Origin: Centrapalus pauciflorus
Taxonomy: Eukaryota > Streptophyta > Magnoliopsida > Asterales > Asteraceae
NCBI GenBank assembly: GCA_020465985.1
Contig: JAANYP010002803.1
Coordinates: 62,001 to 126,000, forward strand
DNA length: 64,000 bases
Direction: 5' to 3'
The notes beneath the pieces are model-generated. The model was given only the letters and a program-made list of their open reading frames with translations. It searched no databases and was not told where the DNA came from. Positions 37,901-50,820 of the stretch are shown piece by piece (within the stretch, counting starts at the first letter, position 1; each line of letters begins with the position of its first letter). The position numbers were made by a program, and so were the translations under genes.

Positions 37901-40900
37901 AAGCAAATATGTCAATTATCTTGTTGTAATCAACATTTTCTAAAAATCTACTTTCAATTCTTAGTATTGCTAACCCATTTAGCCTATCTTGACTCATTGT
38001 ACTTCGTAAATAGGATTTTAACAATTTTAACTTTGAAAAACTCCTTTTGGCACTTGCTACCGTGACTGGTACGGTCAACAAAATCTTAAGCAATTAACGT
38101 GTTTGGAAACATATCCATCTTCTTTATAAACTCCATTATCTGAATCGATGTCCAAGGTCTTTCTCCCTCGTATGCTTCATTCGGCAACATTACTTGTAAA
38201 ATCTGTAACTTCATAAATAAATCTTTTCGATCAATATCAAAATCTTTATCATGCGTCAAAGCAGATTCAAGATCAAACAACACTCTATTAGGGTCTCATC
38301 ATTTAAGTAAGCTAACTTTGATGCATCAAACATGAAACCAAAAATAGATTCAAAATATTTCATTTGTTTAAATCTACTTTGTAATTGTGAAAGAGCGATA
38401 TCAACTAAACAAGAAAGTAGTCTGTTCTAAACTTTTCTTTAACAGATTGTTGTTCCTTTTCGGTATTTGGAATCTCATCAAATTGTTTTTTTCTAACACA
38501 AGAACGCTTTATAGGAAACTCGGGTTCAACTCCCATTGTTTCTGCAATTTCTTTAGCATTAGTAATATAAAAGTCAAATCCAATTTCCCTATATTTTTCA
38601 AAAAAACTAACAAGTCCTTCTAGCCGCAACATCAAGAAACACGTCTTTGCATTGTAACTTCTTACTTATTAGATTGATTTTAAACAAAATCTCATGGCAA
38701 ATAACCAAACTTAGAATAAACTCAAAACTTGAAAGTTCACCGTTTACTAACGATTGTGCATCTCTACACACTTTTCCATCATCACTTGCTTGAGCCAACT
38801 TGATTAATGCTTCTTCTATTTGAGAAATTTGTGATTTTATAGCTTTGACAATTTCTATGTGACTTTCCCATCGAGTTGTAGACAAGTATTTCAATGTCAA
38901 ATCATCAATATACTCAAGTAAAACACTACACTGTTTTGTAGAATTAGCAAAAACATTGTATATAGTTTGACATGTCCCAAAAAAAAGTTTTTGCTTTGTG
39001 ACAAGAATTAGCCATATCACACAAAACCAAATTAAGACTGACAACCACATGACATGTAAAATGCTCTTGGGTTTATATCAAGCAATCTTTTTTGTACACC
39101 TTGGTGTTTTCCCTTCATGTTAGATCCATTATCATACCCTTGCCCTGAGCCCTCTCACATGATTAATATCTAAATAAAGAGATTTCGAAATATCTTGTAA
39201 GACATTGAAAAGACCTAAACCTGATGTATCTTCTACGACCAAAAATTCTAGAAAAACTTCCTCCACTTATATTGAAGGAGTTGACATATCAACACATCTT
39301 ATAATTAATGTCATTTGTTCTTTGTGACTTGCATCAATAGTGCAATCAAGAATCACTGAAAAGTATTTTACTTCTTTGATTGTTTTGATTATAGCATTCT
39401 TTACCTCGCATCCTAACATACCTATTAACTCATTTTGAATTTTATGACTTAGATAATGATAATGAGTTTCTTTGTCTTGTATTCTATGAAAATATTGTTT
39501 CATTACAGGATCAAACTCAACAATCATTTGAAGTATGCCTAAAAAGTTTCCATTAGAATCTTGATAAAGTTTTTCATTCGACCCACGAAATGACAAATTA
39601 TATGCCGCTAGACATTTCACAACAACAATTATTCTAATTAAAACCATACTTACTAGGATCGCTAGGGATCCCATGATCCTCGTTCCAGATCGCGCGTTCC
39701 CAAACGCGGTACAATCGTGTTCCAATCACTCTATGGTTCGCGTTCCAATCGCTCTATGGCTTGCATTCCCGCACTGTAATTTGAGCGATTTCGATTGATG
39801 TAGAACAACTTTCCATAAGTTTTTGGAACACAATTTCTTGATTTGGGTCGGATATGGAAGAGACATTATCAATTGAAATCAGGAAAACATAAATCGAACC
39901 GTTTTCTTGATTCGAGCGTTCAATTGGAACGAAATCAGTTGCAATGAAAACACCTTTCCAGAATTCCAGATTGACGTTCAAGTGGAATAAAATCAGTTAC
40001 TTATATATATTATAATATTATATATTTTAGTAATATATGGTGTACCGCATTACATGGTACAACGTTCCATGTACCGAAATAGCGTTCCGGAGGAGACTAC
40101 TCCCCCCCTACCGAAATTTAAAGATTAACGATCCTCGATCCCGTTATCGTTTCGCGTTCCGGAACGAACCTAGTACCATGCAACTATGATTAAAACATCT
40201 TTCCAATGTTCAATATCTTTTTTGAAAAGTTCTTGCAAGTCTTTACCAATTGTTAGATTAGTATTTAATCTAAGTCGCAACTCACACCAAGACCTTAAAT
40301 TAATCATATGATCTGGACTACTTACATGTGTGCTTAAAGTTTCACCAAGATGTTTCCAATCATTTATTCCATCACTTGCTAAATGACTTCTTGATCGAGC
40401 AGTTTTAAATAATTTACAGCAAAAACAAAATACTTTATCAAGCTCTTTTGAGTATACCAACAATTTTCTATCACAAGTTTCACCATTTCGTAACTTACGT
40501 ACATAATACTCACAAGAAAAGTGTCTACCAAACCGATCTTTAGGATAACTTAAATTCATTTCTCTAATAGGCCCTTTAGTTACAACTTACAAGTATTTCA
40601 TTTTTAAGTCTAAACCATCCCAAACTCTCGGATCAAAAATATTGCAATTCACATCAAAATCATGATTTTCAGCATTTGTTGGACTTATATTATTTTCATT
40701 TACCTCGTCATCAAGAATTTCAATATTTTCATTTACCTCGTCATCAAGAATTTCATTATTTTCATTTACTTCATTAGCTTCATGATCTACATTTTTACTA
40801 TAGAGTTTGGGATGGGTTTAGACTTAAAAATGAAAGACTTACTTGTAACTAAAGGGCTTGTTAAAGAAATGAATTTAAGTTATCCTAAAGATCGGTTTGG

Positions 40901-43900
40901 TAGACACTTTTCTTGTGACTATTATGTACGTAAGTTACGAAATGGTGAAACTTGTGATACAAAATGGTTGGTATACTCAAAAGAGCTTCATAAAGTATTT
41001 TGTTTTTTGCTGTAAATTATTAAAGCTGCTCGATCAAGAAGTCATTTAGCAAGTGATGGAATAAATGATTGGAAACATCTTGGTGAAACCTTAAGCACAC
41101 ATGAAAGTAGTCCAGATCATATGATTAATTTAAGGTCTTGGTGTGAGTTGCGACTTAGATTAAATACTAATCAAACAATTGATAAAGACTTGCAAGAATT
41201 CATCAAAAAAGATACTGAACATTGGAAAGATGTTTTAATTATAATAATTGTTGTTGTGAAATGTCTAGCGGCATATAATTTGCCATTTCGTGGGTCGAAT
41301 GAAAAACTTTATCAAGATTCTAATGGAAACTTTTTAGGCATACTTCAAATGATTGCTTAGTTTGATCCTGTAATGAAACAACATTTTTGTAGAATACAAG
41401 ACAAAGAAACTCATTATCATTATCTAAGTCATAAAATTCAAAATGAGTTAATTGGTATGTTAGGATGCGAAATAAAAAATGCTATAATCAAAACAATCAA
41501 ACAGGCAAAATACTTTTTAGTGATTCTTGATTGCACTCCTGATGCAAGTCACAAAGAACAAATGACATTAATTATAAGATGTGTTGATATGTCAAAGTCC
41601 TTCTATAAAATTGGAGGAATTTTTTCTAGAATTTTTGGTCATAGAAGATACATCAGGTTTAGGTTTTTTCAATGTTATACAAAATGTTTTGAAATCTCTT
41701 GATTTAGATATTAATCATGTGAGAGGGCAATGGTATGATAATTGATCTAACATGAAGAGAAAACACCAAGGTGTACAAAAAAGATTGCTTGATATAAACC
41801 CAAGAGCATTTTACATGCCATGTGGTTGTCATAGTCTTAATTTGGTTTTGTGTAATATGACTAATTCTTGTCACAAAGCAAAAACTTTTTTTTGGGACAT
41901 GTCAAACTATATACAATGTTATTGCTAATTCTACAAAACGGTGGAGTGTTTTACTTGAGTATATTGATGATTTGACTTGAAATCATAGACTACAACTCGA
42001 TGGGAAAGTCACATAGAAAGTGTCAAAGCTATAAAATCACAAATGTCTCAAATAAAAGAAGCATTAATCAAGTTGGCTCAAGTAAGTGATGATGGAAAAG
42101 TGTGTAGAGATGCACAATCGTTAGTAAACGGTGCACTTTCAAGTTTTGAGTTTATTCTAAGTTTGGTTATTTGCCATGAGATTTTGTTTAAAATCAATCT
42201 AATAAGTAAGAAGTTACAATGCAAAGACGTGCTTCTTGATGTTGCGGCTAGAAGGACTTGTTAGTTTTTTTGAAAAATATAGGGAAATTGGATTTGACTC
42301 TACTATTACTAATGCTAAAAAAATTGCAGAAACAATGGGAGTTGAACCCGAGTTTCCTATAAAACAATCTTGTGTTAGAAAAAAACAATTTGATGAGATT
42401 CCAAATACCGAAAGAGAACAACAATATGTTAAAGTAAAGTTTAGAACAGACTACTTTCTTGTTTTAGTTGATATGGCTTTTTCACACTTACAAAGTAGGT
42501 TTGAACAAATAAAAAAAAAATTTGGATCTATTTTTGGTTTCATGTTTGATGCATCAAAGTTAGCTTACTTAAATGATGAGACCCTAAAAGAGTGTTGTTT
42601 GAATCTTGAATCTGCTTTGACGCATGATAAAGATTCTGATATTGATCGGAAAGATTTATTTATGGAGTTGCAAATTTTACAGGTAATGTTGCCGAATGAA
42701 GCATACGAGGGAGAAAGGCCTTGGACATCGATTCAGATAATGGAGTTTACAAAGAAGATGAATATGTTTCCAAACACGTTAATTGCTTATAAGATTTTAT
42801 TGACCGTACCGGTCACGGTAGCAAGTGCCGAAAGGAGTTTTTTAATGTTAAAATCCTATTTACGAAGTACAATGACTCAAGATAGGCTAAATGGGTTAGC
42901 AATATTAAGCATTGAAAATAGATTTTTAGAAAATGTTGATTACAACAAGATAATTGACATATTTGCTTCTAAAAATACACGAAGACATCGGTTTAGGTGA
43001 TTTGTTAAACTTGTATTTGAGTTTTATGTATTTTAATAATAATCGGCATGGGGATGCTAGGTTCCAAACCCCTTAAAAGATAGTATGTTGTATCTTAACG
43101 TCTTTAATGGCATTATTTTTGTATCTCGCCCAGAGCATTAAATTGTTTAGGACCGCCCTGCACACATGTCTGCTTTTCAGAATCGTTGTTCCTCTCTTCG
43201 ATCTACAACAGAATTAAAAAAAAAAATACACATTCTTCAATTACTACTACTCAAATATGTTTCCTCTTATCATCTTATTTACTTGACCACATGGTTGTGT
43301 GTGTGCGCGCATTTGAAGTGTTTCTTGAGAGCATCATTTGTTTCTACGTAATATTGTATATGTGTGTCGTGTAACTGATGAATGTTTATTTTTCTTGCAT
43401 AAAGAGTATTGTTGAGAATGTCGGTTTGTCCGTTATAGACATCTATATATTAGCATTGATTTGATTGGTTGAATAATTTTTACATGGACTAAGACTTTGA
43501 ATGGGCTAGATTAATTTCAAGAAAATGAAAGGATAAGATCTATTTTCAACTTAAATTTAACATCTGTAACTTTATGGTATTAAAGATATGTGTGTGGCAT
43601 AGGAATCAAACAAAAACTAGCAGCTTTTAAACAATATGGGCAGGTCAAAGTGTCAAACGTCTGAAGTAAAGAGTAAAGATGCAGAAACCCATATTCAGAG
43701 AATATCAAGTGAAGACAAAAATTTACAAGTAAAAGGATTATTTATTTACATGGTTTTGTGCATTAATGACTTGCACCACATACATTGATTTATTGTACCT
43801 CTTAAAATTCAAGGTCATGCTTTAAGTTGTCGTACTTTATGCAATGGTTATTGTACTTGAGAGTTTGATATAAAGGCTCTATATTAGTGTAAAGATATAT

Positions 43901-46900
43901 ATAGAATAAGAATCCTATAGAAAGCAGATCTTTCCCGAGTGCTTGAGTACATGTGAGTATCAATCAAGATGAATAAATATGTTCCTTCTTTCATATACAT
44001 GTATAAAATAACATTATAAGAATATGTGAAAAAAATAGTACACTTCATATCTTAAAGTCATAAAATGATATGTAAGTGTACAAATTGTATTGATTTGTAT
44101 GTATAAACCCTTTTGTACATACACATGTCATTTTATAGACTTGTAAAATACAAAATGATGTGAATTTAGATATATATAGACTTATGATGTTAATTTATAC
44201 ATGTATATGTAAAAAAGGTGAAAAAAAGCTACTCTTGTCTGATACTTATAGGTACTCATGGAAAGATATGGTTTCTACTCGATCCTATTAATATATGTAT
44301 GTATGTATGTATATGTGTGTGATCATTGCAGAACTTAAATTTGGTGTGCAGAACCAACTTCTAAAATTAAATAACATAAGAATTATTAATTTTTTAAACA
44401 AAAAATTATACCATGAAAACTGTTAATTTGCAGAACTTAAATTTGGTGTGCAGAACCAACTTCGAACTCCTTAGACATGTGTTCCGTTAATTTGCGGATT
44501 TCATTCATATCAACTCCAGCTTTCAACCTATCATCTACATAAAGAAGTAGAATGATGTAAGACCCCTTGAATTTCTTCATATCTCGTATTAGACATAGTT
44601 TATAACAGTAGAAGGGCTAGAATGTAATTAGTCTAATCTAGATAGTGGTCTTTGTAATTAGCTCCTCTATATATACTTGTATTGTATTCAGTATTTCACA
44701 CATCAATATACATCAGATTACAAAGTATGTTATGGTATCAGAGCCTGGGAATACAACCCTAGGTCTCATCTTCCAAACCCTAGCCGTCTACTCTCCTAAA
44801 ACCCTAAACCCTAGGCGCCTCCCTACTGCCGCCTACCTTTCTGCTGCTGCCGCCCTACAACCCCCTTGTCGCCGCCGCCTACAACCCCAAAACAACCTGC
44901 CGCCTCCACCACAACACCTGCCGCCGCCCCCTGCTGCTGTTCACTCTACTGCCGCCGCCCTGCTGCTGTTCTCCCTGTCTTCTGCGGCTACTGATCACCA
45001 CCAAAACCCCAAACCCTAGGCGCCTGCTGTTCTCCCTGCTGCTGCCTACTGTTCGATCCATCTCTTGCTGCTGCTACTCCATTTTTTTTTCTGCTGCTGC
45101 CTGCTGCTCTGTATTTTGTTGCTGCCGTCTAACCCTAAACAACCTCCTCTGCTACTGCTGCCTCTACAAATGGCTTCTATTACCGCCCTAACAACCGCCG
45201 AGAAAACCGGCCATAACTCCCACAAGTTTGCTTTTACTCTATCCCCAACCAATTATGGCTACTGGAAAACCATGCTTCACCCGTTTCTTGTTACAAACAA
45301 CTTGTTTGGCTACGTGGATGGCACAATTCTCTGCCCTCCTCCGACTATCGTCTCCTCGTCTGACAAAGATGGTACCACAGTTCCACTGCCACAATTAAAT
45401 CCTAGTTACACCGCCTGGATCTCCAACGATGCCCATGTACGTATATTAATTATTTCCACCATCTCTGAGGCCTCTTTTCAGCATGTTCAAGGCACCACCT
45501 CTCGGGATCTGTGGCTGTCTCTTGAACGCGCATATGCCCCACACACGTCTTCTCGGGAATATACCCTCAAAAATCAACTTCTCAAGCTTCAGATGCAACC
45601 TGATGAATCTGCTACAGCCTATTTGACTAGGGCCCAGGAATATTCTACTGCTCTTGCCAACATTGGTGAACCGACAAAAGAAAAAGATCTGGTCTATGTG
45701 GTTATTTCGGGTCTTAGAGACGAATACAATGGCCTGAAATCATCCCTTATTGGCCGCCAGTCTCCAATCACGTTTGCTGAACTCTTTGCTTTGTTATCTG
45801 ACCATGATTACATGATACAGAAGCCTACTCCAGTCATGCCACCCTCCCAGGCCTTCTTGTCTACTACTGTTGCTGGTAATCATCGCACTCCTACTTCTGG
45901 TACTACTCCATCTCCTGATCAGCTTCAGGCTCTTCAGCATGCTCTCTCCCAGCTTGGTCTTCAGGTACAACCTATTGTCCCTTCTCTTGCACAAGCTAAC
46001 TATACACACAGGTCTGGAAATTATCGTGGTCGTGGACGTGGCAATAACCGTGGCCGTGGAAACTACAACAACCGCAGTCAAACAGGTGGTAATCGGGATC
46101 AATTCCCTTGGGCCTCTACTCAAAATACTGTGTTTGGAACCTGCAACAGGTGTGGGATTGGCCACATTCCCTCTCAGTGTCCCAATCGTGATCCCTCTAC
46201 TATTCGGTCACGGCAGCCTCCGTCAGCTAATTTTACAGATCTACGCTCCAACGTGTCCACCTCTTGGCTTCCAGATACAGGATCCAACCACCATGTCTCA
46301 CCAGACCTATCTAGTTTCGATCACTCTGAGGCATACTCCGGTACTGATAATCTTCATGTTGGCAATGGTGAGGGTTTACCCATTCTTCATATAGGTTCTA
46401 CACAATATCACTCTCCTAACAAAACCTTTAACCTTAAAAACATTCTCCATGTGCCTGATATTAAACAAAACTTACTTTCTGTTCAACAATTTTGTCTTGA
46501 TAATGATGTGTTTTTTGAATTTCACTCCACTTTCTTTGTTGTGAAGGACAAGTCTACACACACCATCCTCCTCACTGGTCCAAGTAACGGTGGCCTCTAC
46601 TCCTTTCATCTCCCTACGAATCAACCTATCCCCAAGGTCGGATTCTCCACTACCCGTGCTTCCTCCACTATCTGGCATCACCGACTCGGCCATCCTCATC
46701 AACAACTGTTTCTTTCTATGGTTTCTAAGTATAGTTTACCTTTAAATAATGAGTCTTCTAGTAGTTCTTTTTGTAATTCCTGTTCTGTTGGGAAATCCTC
46801 TAAGCTACATTTGTTACCTTCTATTTATAAAAGCTCGGGTGTTTTGGATTTGGTTTTTTGTGATGTTTGGGGCCCCGCCCCTGTTACCTCGTTTGATGGT

Positions 46901-49900
46901 CACACTTACTTTCTATTATGTGTTGATCATTACTCTCGTTTCATGTGGATTTTTCCTTTAAAACTTAAGTCTGATGTGTATGCTACTTTTAAAAGCTTCA
47001 TTGTCATGGCTGAACGTCAATTTCAAACAAAACTCAAAACCGTTCAAACCGATTGGGGAGGGGAGTTTCGGAATCTCTCCCAATTCTTCTCCTCTCTCGG
47101 CATCCTTCATCGCCTCTCGTGTCCTCATACCAGTGAACAAAATGGTTTTGTGGAACGTCGTCATCGGCATGTTGTCGAAACTGGCCTTACCCTTCTAGCC
47201 GCCTTTAATGTGCCTCAACGTTTCTGGCACTTTGCGTTTGACACAGCTGTCTATCTCATCAATCGCATGCCGTCTAGAACAAACTCAAATATCTCACCCT
47301 TTGAATTTTTATTCAAGCGTCCCCCAGATTTTTCCTTTCTTCGAGTCTTTGGGTGTCAGTGTTTTCCACATCTTCGTCCATACAACAAACATAAAATGGA
47401 CCTTCGTTCTACTCCATGTGTTTTTCTTGGCTACAGTCCAACCCATCATGGCTACCGTTGCCTGGACCCACAGTCTGAGCGCCTTTACATAGCCCGACAT
47501 GTTCGTTTCAATGAACAATTATTTCCCTATCACCAACCCTCTAAACCTCCTTCCCCATCTACATCAGACCCATACATCTCATCCTACCCTCATCCTGACC
47601 CTACTACTTCTCCTTCCCCTTCCACTACCTCTAGTGACCCGTCGTCTTCTGTCCCACTCCCAGCTGATACACCTACCCCCACTCCTCCCTCTACTGATAC
47701 TTTTCCACCCACCACTGCCTCACCCCCTACCGATACACCTACACCGGTTCCTCTTCGCACATACCAGCGTCGCTCTAGCACTAACCAACCCTCCCACCCT
47801 TCTGTTGATACCCAACCTACTTCTCCCACTCCACAACCTACTACCACTGCCCCCTCTCGTCCTCGACCACCTAACCTACGTCCCAACCCTAAACAAACCA
47901 AACCCCACAATATCTCCTCCTTCAACACCAACTACACAATCACCGAACCTCCTTACTTCTCCATTGCCAACAAGGATCCTCAGTGGCGTCGTGCTATGTC
48001 CGACGAGTATTCGGCTCTACTAAGGAATGGTACTTGGTCTTTAGTTCCTCCTGTTCCGGGTGCTAATGTGGTCGATTGCAAATGGGTCTATAAATTGAAA
48101 CGTGACCCGACTGGAGCAATACAACGCTATAAAGCTCGTCTTGTTGCTAAAGGTTACAGTCAGGAAGAAGGTGTGGATTATATTGAGACATTTAGTCCAG
48201 TGGTCAAATCTACCACTATCCGTGTTGTCTTATCTCTGGCCGTCACACAGAACTGGCCCCTCCGGCAGCTTGATGTTCAGAATGCTTTTCTTCACGGTGA
48301 TCTCACCGAAACCGTCTACATGACTCAGCCCTCTGGTTTTGTGGATCCTACTAAACTGAAACATGTGTGTCTTCTTCACAAAGCTTTGTATGGGTTAAAG
48401 CAGGCTCCTCGAGCATGGTTTCATCGCCTTTCTTCCGCTCTTCAGGCTCTTGGCTTTCGAGGATCTAGGACTGACCCCTCACTGTTTATCTACTCTCACC
48501 AAGGCACGCTCTTATATATGTTGGTCTATGTGGATGACATTATTCTCACAGGTAACAATTCCCAAGCTATTGACACTGTGGTTCGCCGCCTTAGTCAGAG
48601 TTTTCCTCTTCAGGATATGGGTCCTCTTGCATACTTTCTTGGTGTTGAGGTTATTCGCAACACCCCAGACTTGATTCTCTCACAGAAAAAGTATATTCTG
48701 GAGCTCCTACAGCGTGCAGGCTTATCGAATGCGAAACCGGTTCCATCCCCCATGACTACTAATGCGCATCTTGCTCTTGGTGACAGTGCGCCCTTTACCG
48801 ATCCAATTAAGTATCGTCAAATTGTGGGGGCCCTTCAGTATGTCACTCTCTCTCGTCCAGACATTGCTTATGCTGTTAACAAGGTTTGCCAGTTCATGCA
48901 CTCTCCAACAGAAAATCAGTGGTCCGCAGTCAAGCGCATACTTCGTTATTTGTTAGGTACTGTTGAGTATGGTTTACGCCTCGAATGCAAGTCTGGTATG
49001 CTTCTACATGCATATTCTGACTCTACTTTCACCACACTGACTGGATTCTCCGATGCTGACTGGGCCGGTTGTCCTGATGATCGTCGATCCACGGGGGGAT
49101 ATGCTATCTATCTCGGGTCAAATCTTGTTTCATGGTCTGCACGGAAACAAAAGACTGTCTCTCGCTCATCTACGGAATCTGAATACAAGGCTCTTGCTGA
49201 CACTGTTGCTGAACTTACCTGGCTTCAGGCTTTACTACGTGAGCTTCATGTTCCTCTTAAGACAGTGCCTACTCTATGGTGTGATAATGTTGGTGCGATA
49301 TATCTCTCTGCAAATCCTGTTTTCCATGCCCGCACAAAGCATGTTGAAATTGATTTTCACTTTGTCAGAGAAAAGGTTGCCCGGCGACAACTCTCCATAC
49401 GGTTCATATCTACAGATGATCAGATTGCTGATGTCTTCACAAAGCCACTATCGTCTACACGATTTCTGCTTCTTAGATCCAAGCTACAGGTCGTTCCCCG
49501 GCCTTAGCTTGCGGGGGGATATTAGACATAGTTTATAACAGTAGAAGGGCTAGAATGTAATTAGTCTAATCTAGATAGTGGTCTTTGTAATTAGCTCCTC
49601 TATATATACTTGTATTGTATTCAGTATTTCACACATCAATATACATCAGATTACAAAGTCTGTTATCTCGCATCTTCAGTAACCTGTCCTAATCATAAAG
49701 TTGTCAAACTTCAGAGACTGCCTGGGTGCTTGTTTTAGACCTTATAGACTTTTTTTTCAGTTTGCAGACCAGATTTTCTTTACCAATAACCTGAAATCCC
49801 TCAGGCTGTGCCATGTAGATATCCTTATCACGATCGCCATGTAGAAATGTTGTCTTAGCATCTAGCTGCTCTAGATGTAAGCACTTTGTAGCTACAATAC

Positions 49901-50756
49901 TTGGAACCAGTTTGATAGTAGTCATTTTAACCGGCGGAGAAAAAAATCTCATTTTAGTCAACCCTGTTTTTCTGCTGAAAACCTTTGACCCCTAACTGAG
50001 CTTTGTATTGCTTTGACCCATCTGAAGTGCCTTCTTGATTCTGAATACCCATTTATTCTGAAGTGCCTTCTTATGTGGCAGAAGTTTAGTTAGAACCCAT
50101 GTCTTGTTCTTATGTAAGGAACTCATTTCTTCTTTCATAGCCTGCTCCCACTGAAACGAATCATTCTGTTTAACTGCATCAAAGTAGGGGTGGCAATTTC
50201 GAACCAATTGGTCAAACGTGCGAGACTCTCAAATGACCCGTAATAAAAAAACCAAGCTAGAACATAATTTTTTTAAACTGAAATTCTAGAAAATTATGTA
50301 TTAAACAAATTGTCTTTTGAAAAAAAAAATTAATTTTATGTTAAATTTATGTCTTTTGATCAGCGACCCGTTCGACCCATTTGCTTGAATAGGCTGAAAT
50401 TGTCACCCCTGCTTCTGGTTCACCATTTTCAGTCAAAAGAAGATAATTAAAGAACGGTTGAATCTCTCTGGAGGTTTATTGACTCTAGTAGATCTCGTGA
50501 CCCACTGTGATTCTGTGATTCAACTGACTGAGCCTATACTCGAGAACGTGGTCCTTCATCCTCGGAATTTTCACTATCGACTAGATTATTAGAATTTGAT
50601 TGTCCGTTCTCAGAATCACTAGAATTGGCATCGACGTCAATGCTCCCACTACCTTGAGAATCCGTTGACTCTTTGCGTTTGAAAACATCACTTTTGATCT
50701 CAACTTGTTCTTTCGATCTCAACTGGTATTTGATTGTTCATTCTCATACATACATA

Positions 50757-50820
<64 letters not shown>

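Larger units (their letters stand above)
37869..40800 (-). pseudogene. hAT transposase pseudogene (TTF-type zinc finger class), left arm
   Basis: Read on the minus strand, the N-terminal part has an acidic repeat (NEILDDEVNENI). Then comes a TTF-type zinc-finger-like region (YPKDRFGRHFSCEYYVRKL ... VFCFCCKLF), a DUF4371-like middle, and a C-terminal hAT dimerisation region (LLTVPVTVASAKRSF, SYLRSTMSQDRLNGLAIL). Several frameshifts and stops, plus the nested MITE at 39645-40188, break it. This is the class of hAT-like transposases related to ZMYM1-type proteins. Confidence 0.88.
37476..43160. mobile_element. Palindromic hAT element (two head-to-head transposase copies)
   Basis: The outer ends CAGGGCCGACCCTA and TAGGACCGCCCTG are imperfect inverted repeats, flanked by a perfect 8-bp target duplication CACACATG (37468-37475 and 43161-43168). 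Inside, one hAT transposase pseudogene runs leftward (minus, about 40800 to 37869) and a second, closely similar one runs rightward (plus, about 40802 to 43000). The whole is an inverted repeat with arms of 2.4-3.2 kb around a 173-bp centre (40629-40801). The left arm has a nested 544-bp MITE. The left end has about 220 bp without a counterpart on the right, perhaps the true 5' end of the ancestral element. The element lies in intron 7 of RPAP3. Confidence 0.9.
44587..49665 (+). mobile_element. Young intact Copia element with TA...TA LTR ends
   Basis: 146-bp LTRs at 44587-44732 and 49520-49665 differ at one base by eye. The target duplication TCTCG is perfect (44582-44586 and 49666-49670). 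The LTRs begin TATTAGAC and end TGTTA, so the termini are TA...TA rather than TG...CA. An initiator-Met primer-binding site follows directly, and one uninterrupted gag-pol frame fills the interior. It lies in sense orientation in RPAP3 intron 7 and looks potentially active. Confidence 0.95.

Noticed and set aside
45065..45169. Upstream ATG of the Copia gag-pol (45065)
   Set aside because: The extra 35 residues are Leu/Cys runs from CTG-repeat leader sequence; the ATG at 45170 begins the conserved gag.
47590..47931. 113-codon minus-strand frame in the young Copia
   Set aside because: Shadow of the Pro/Thr/Ser-rich linker of gag-pol.
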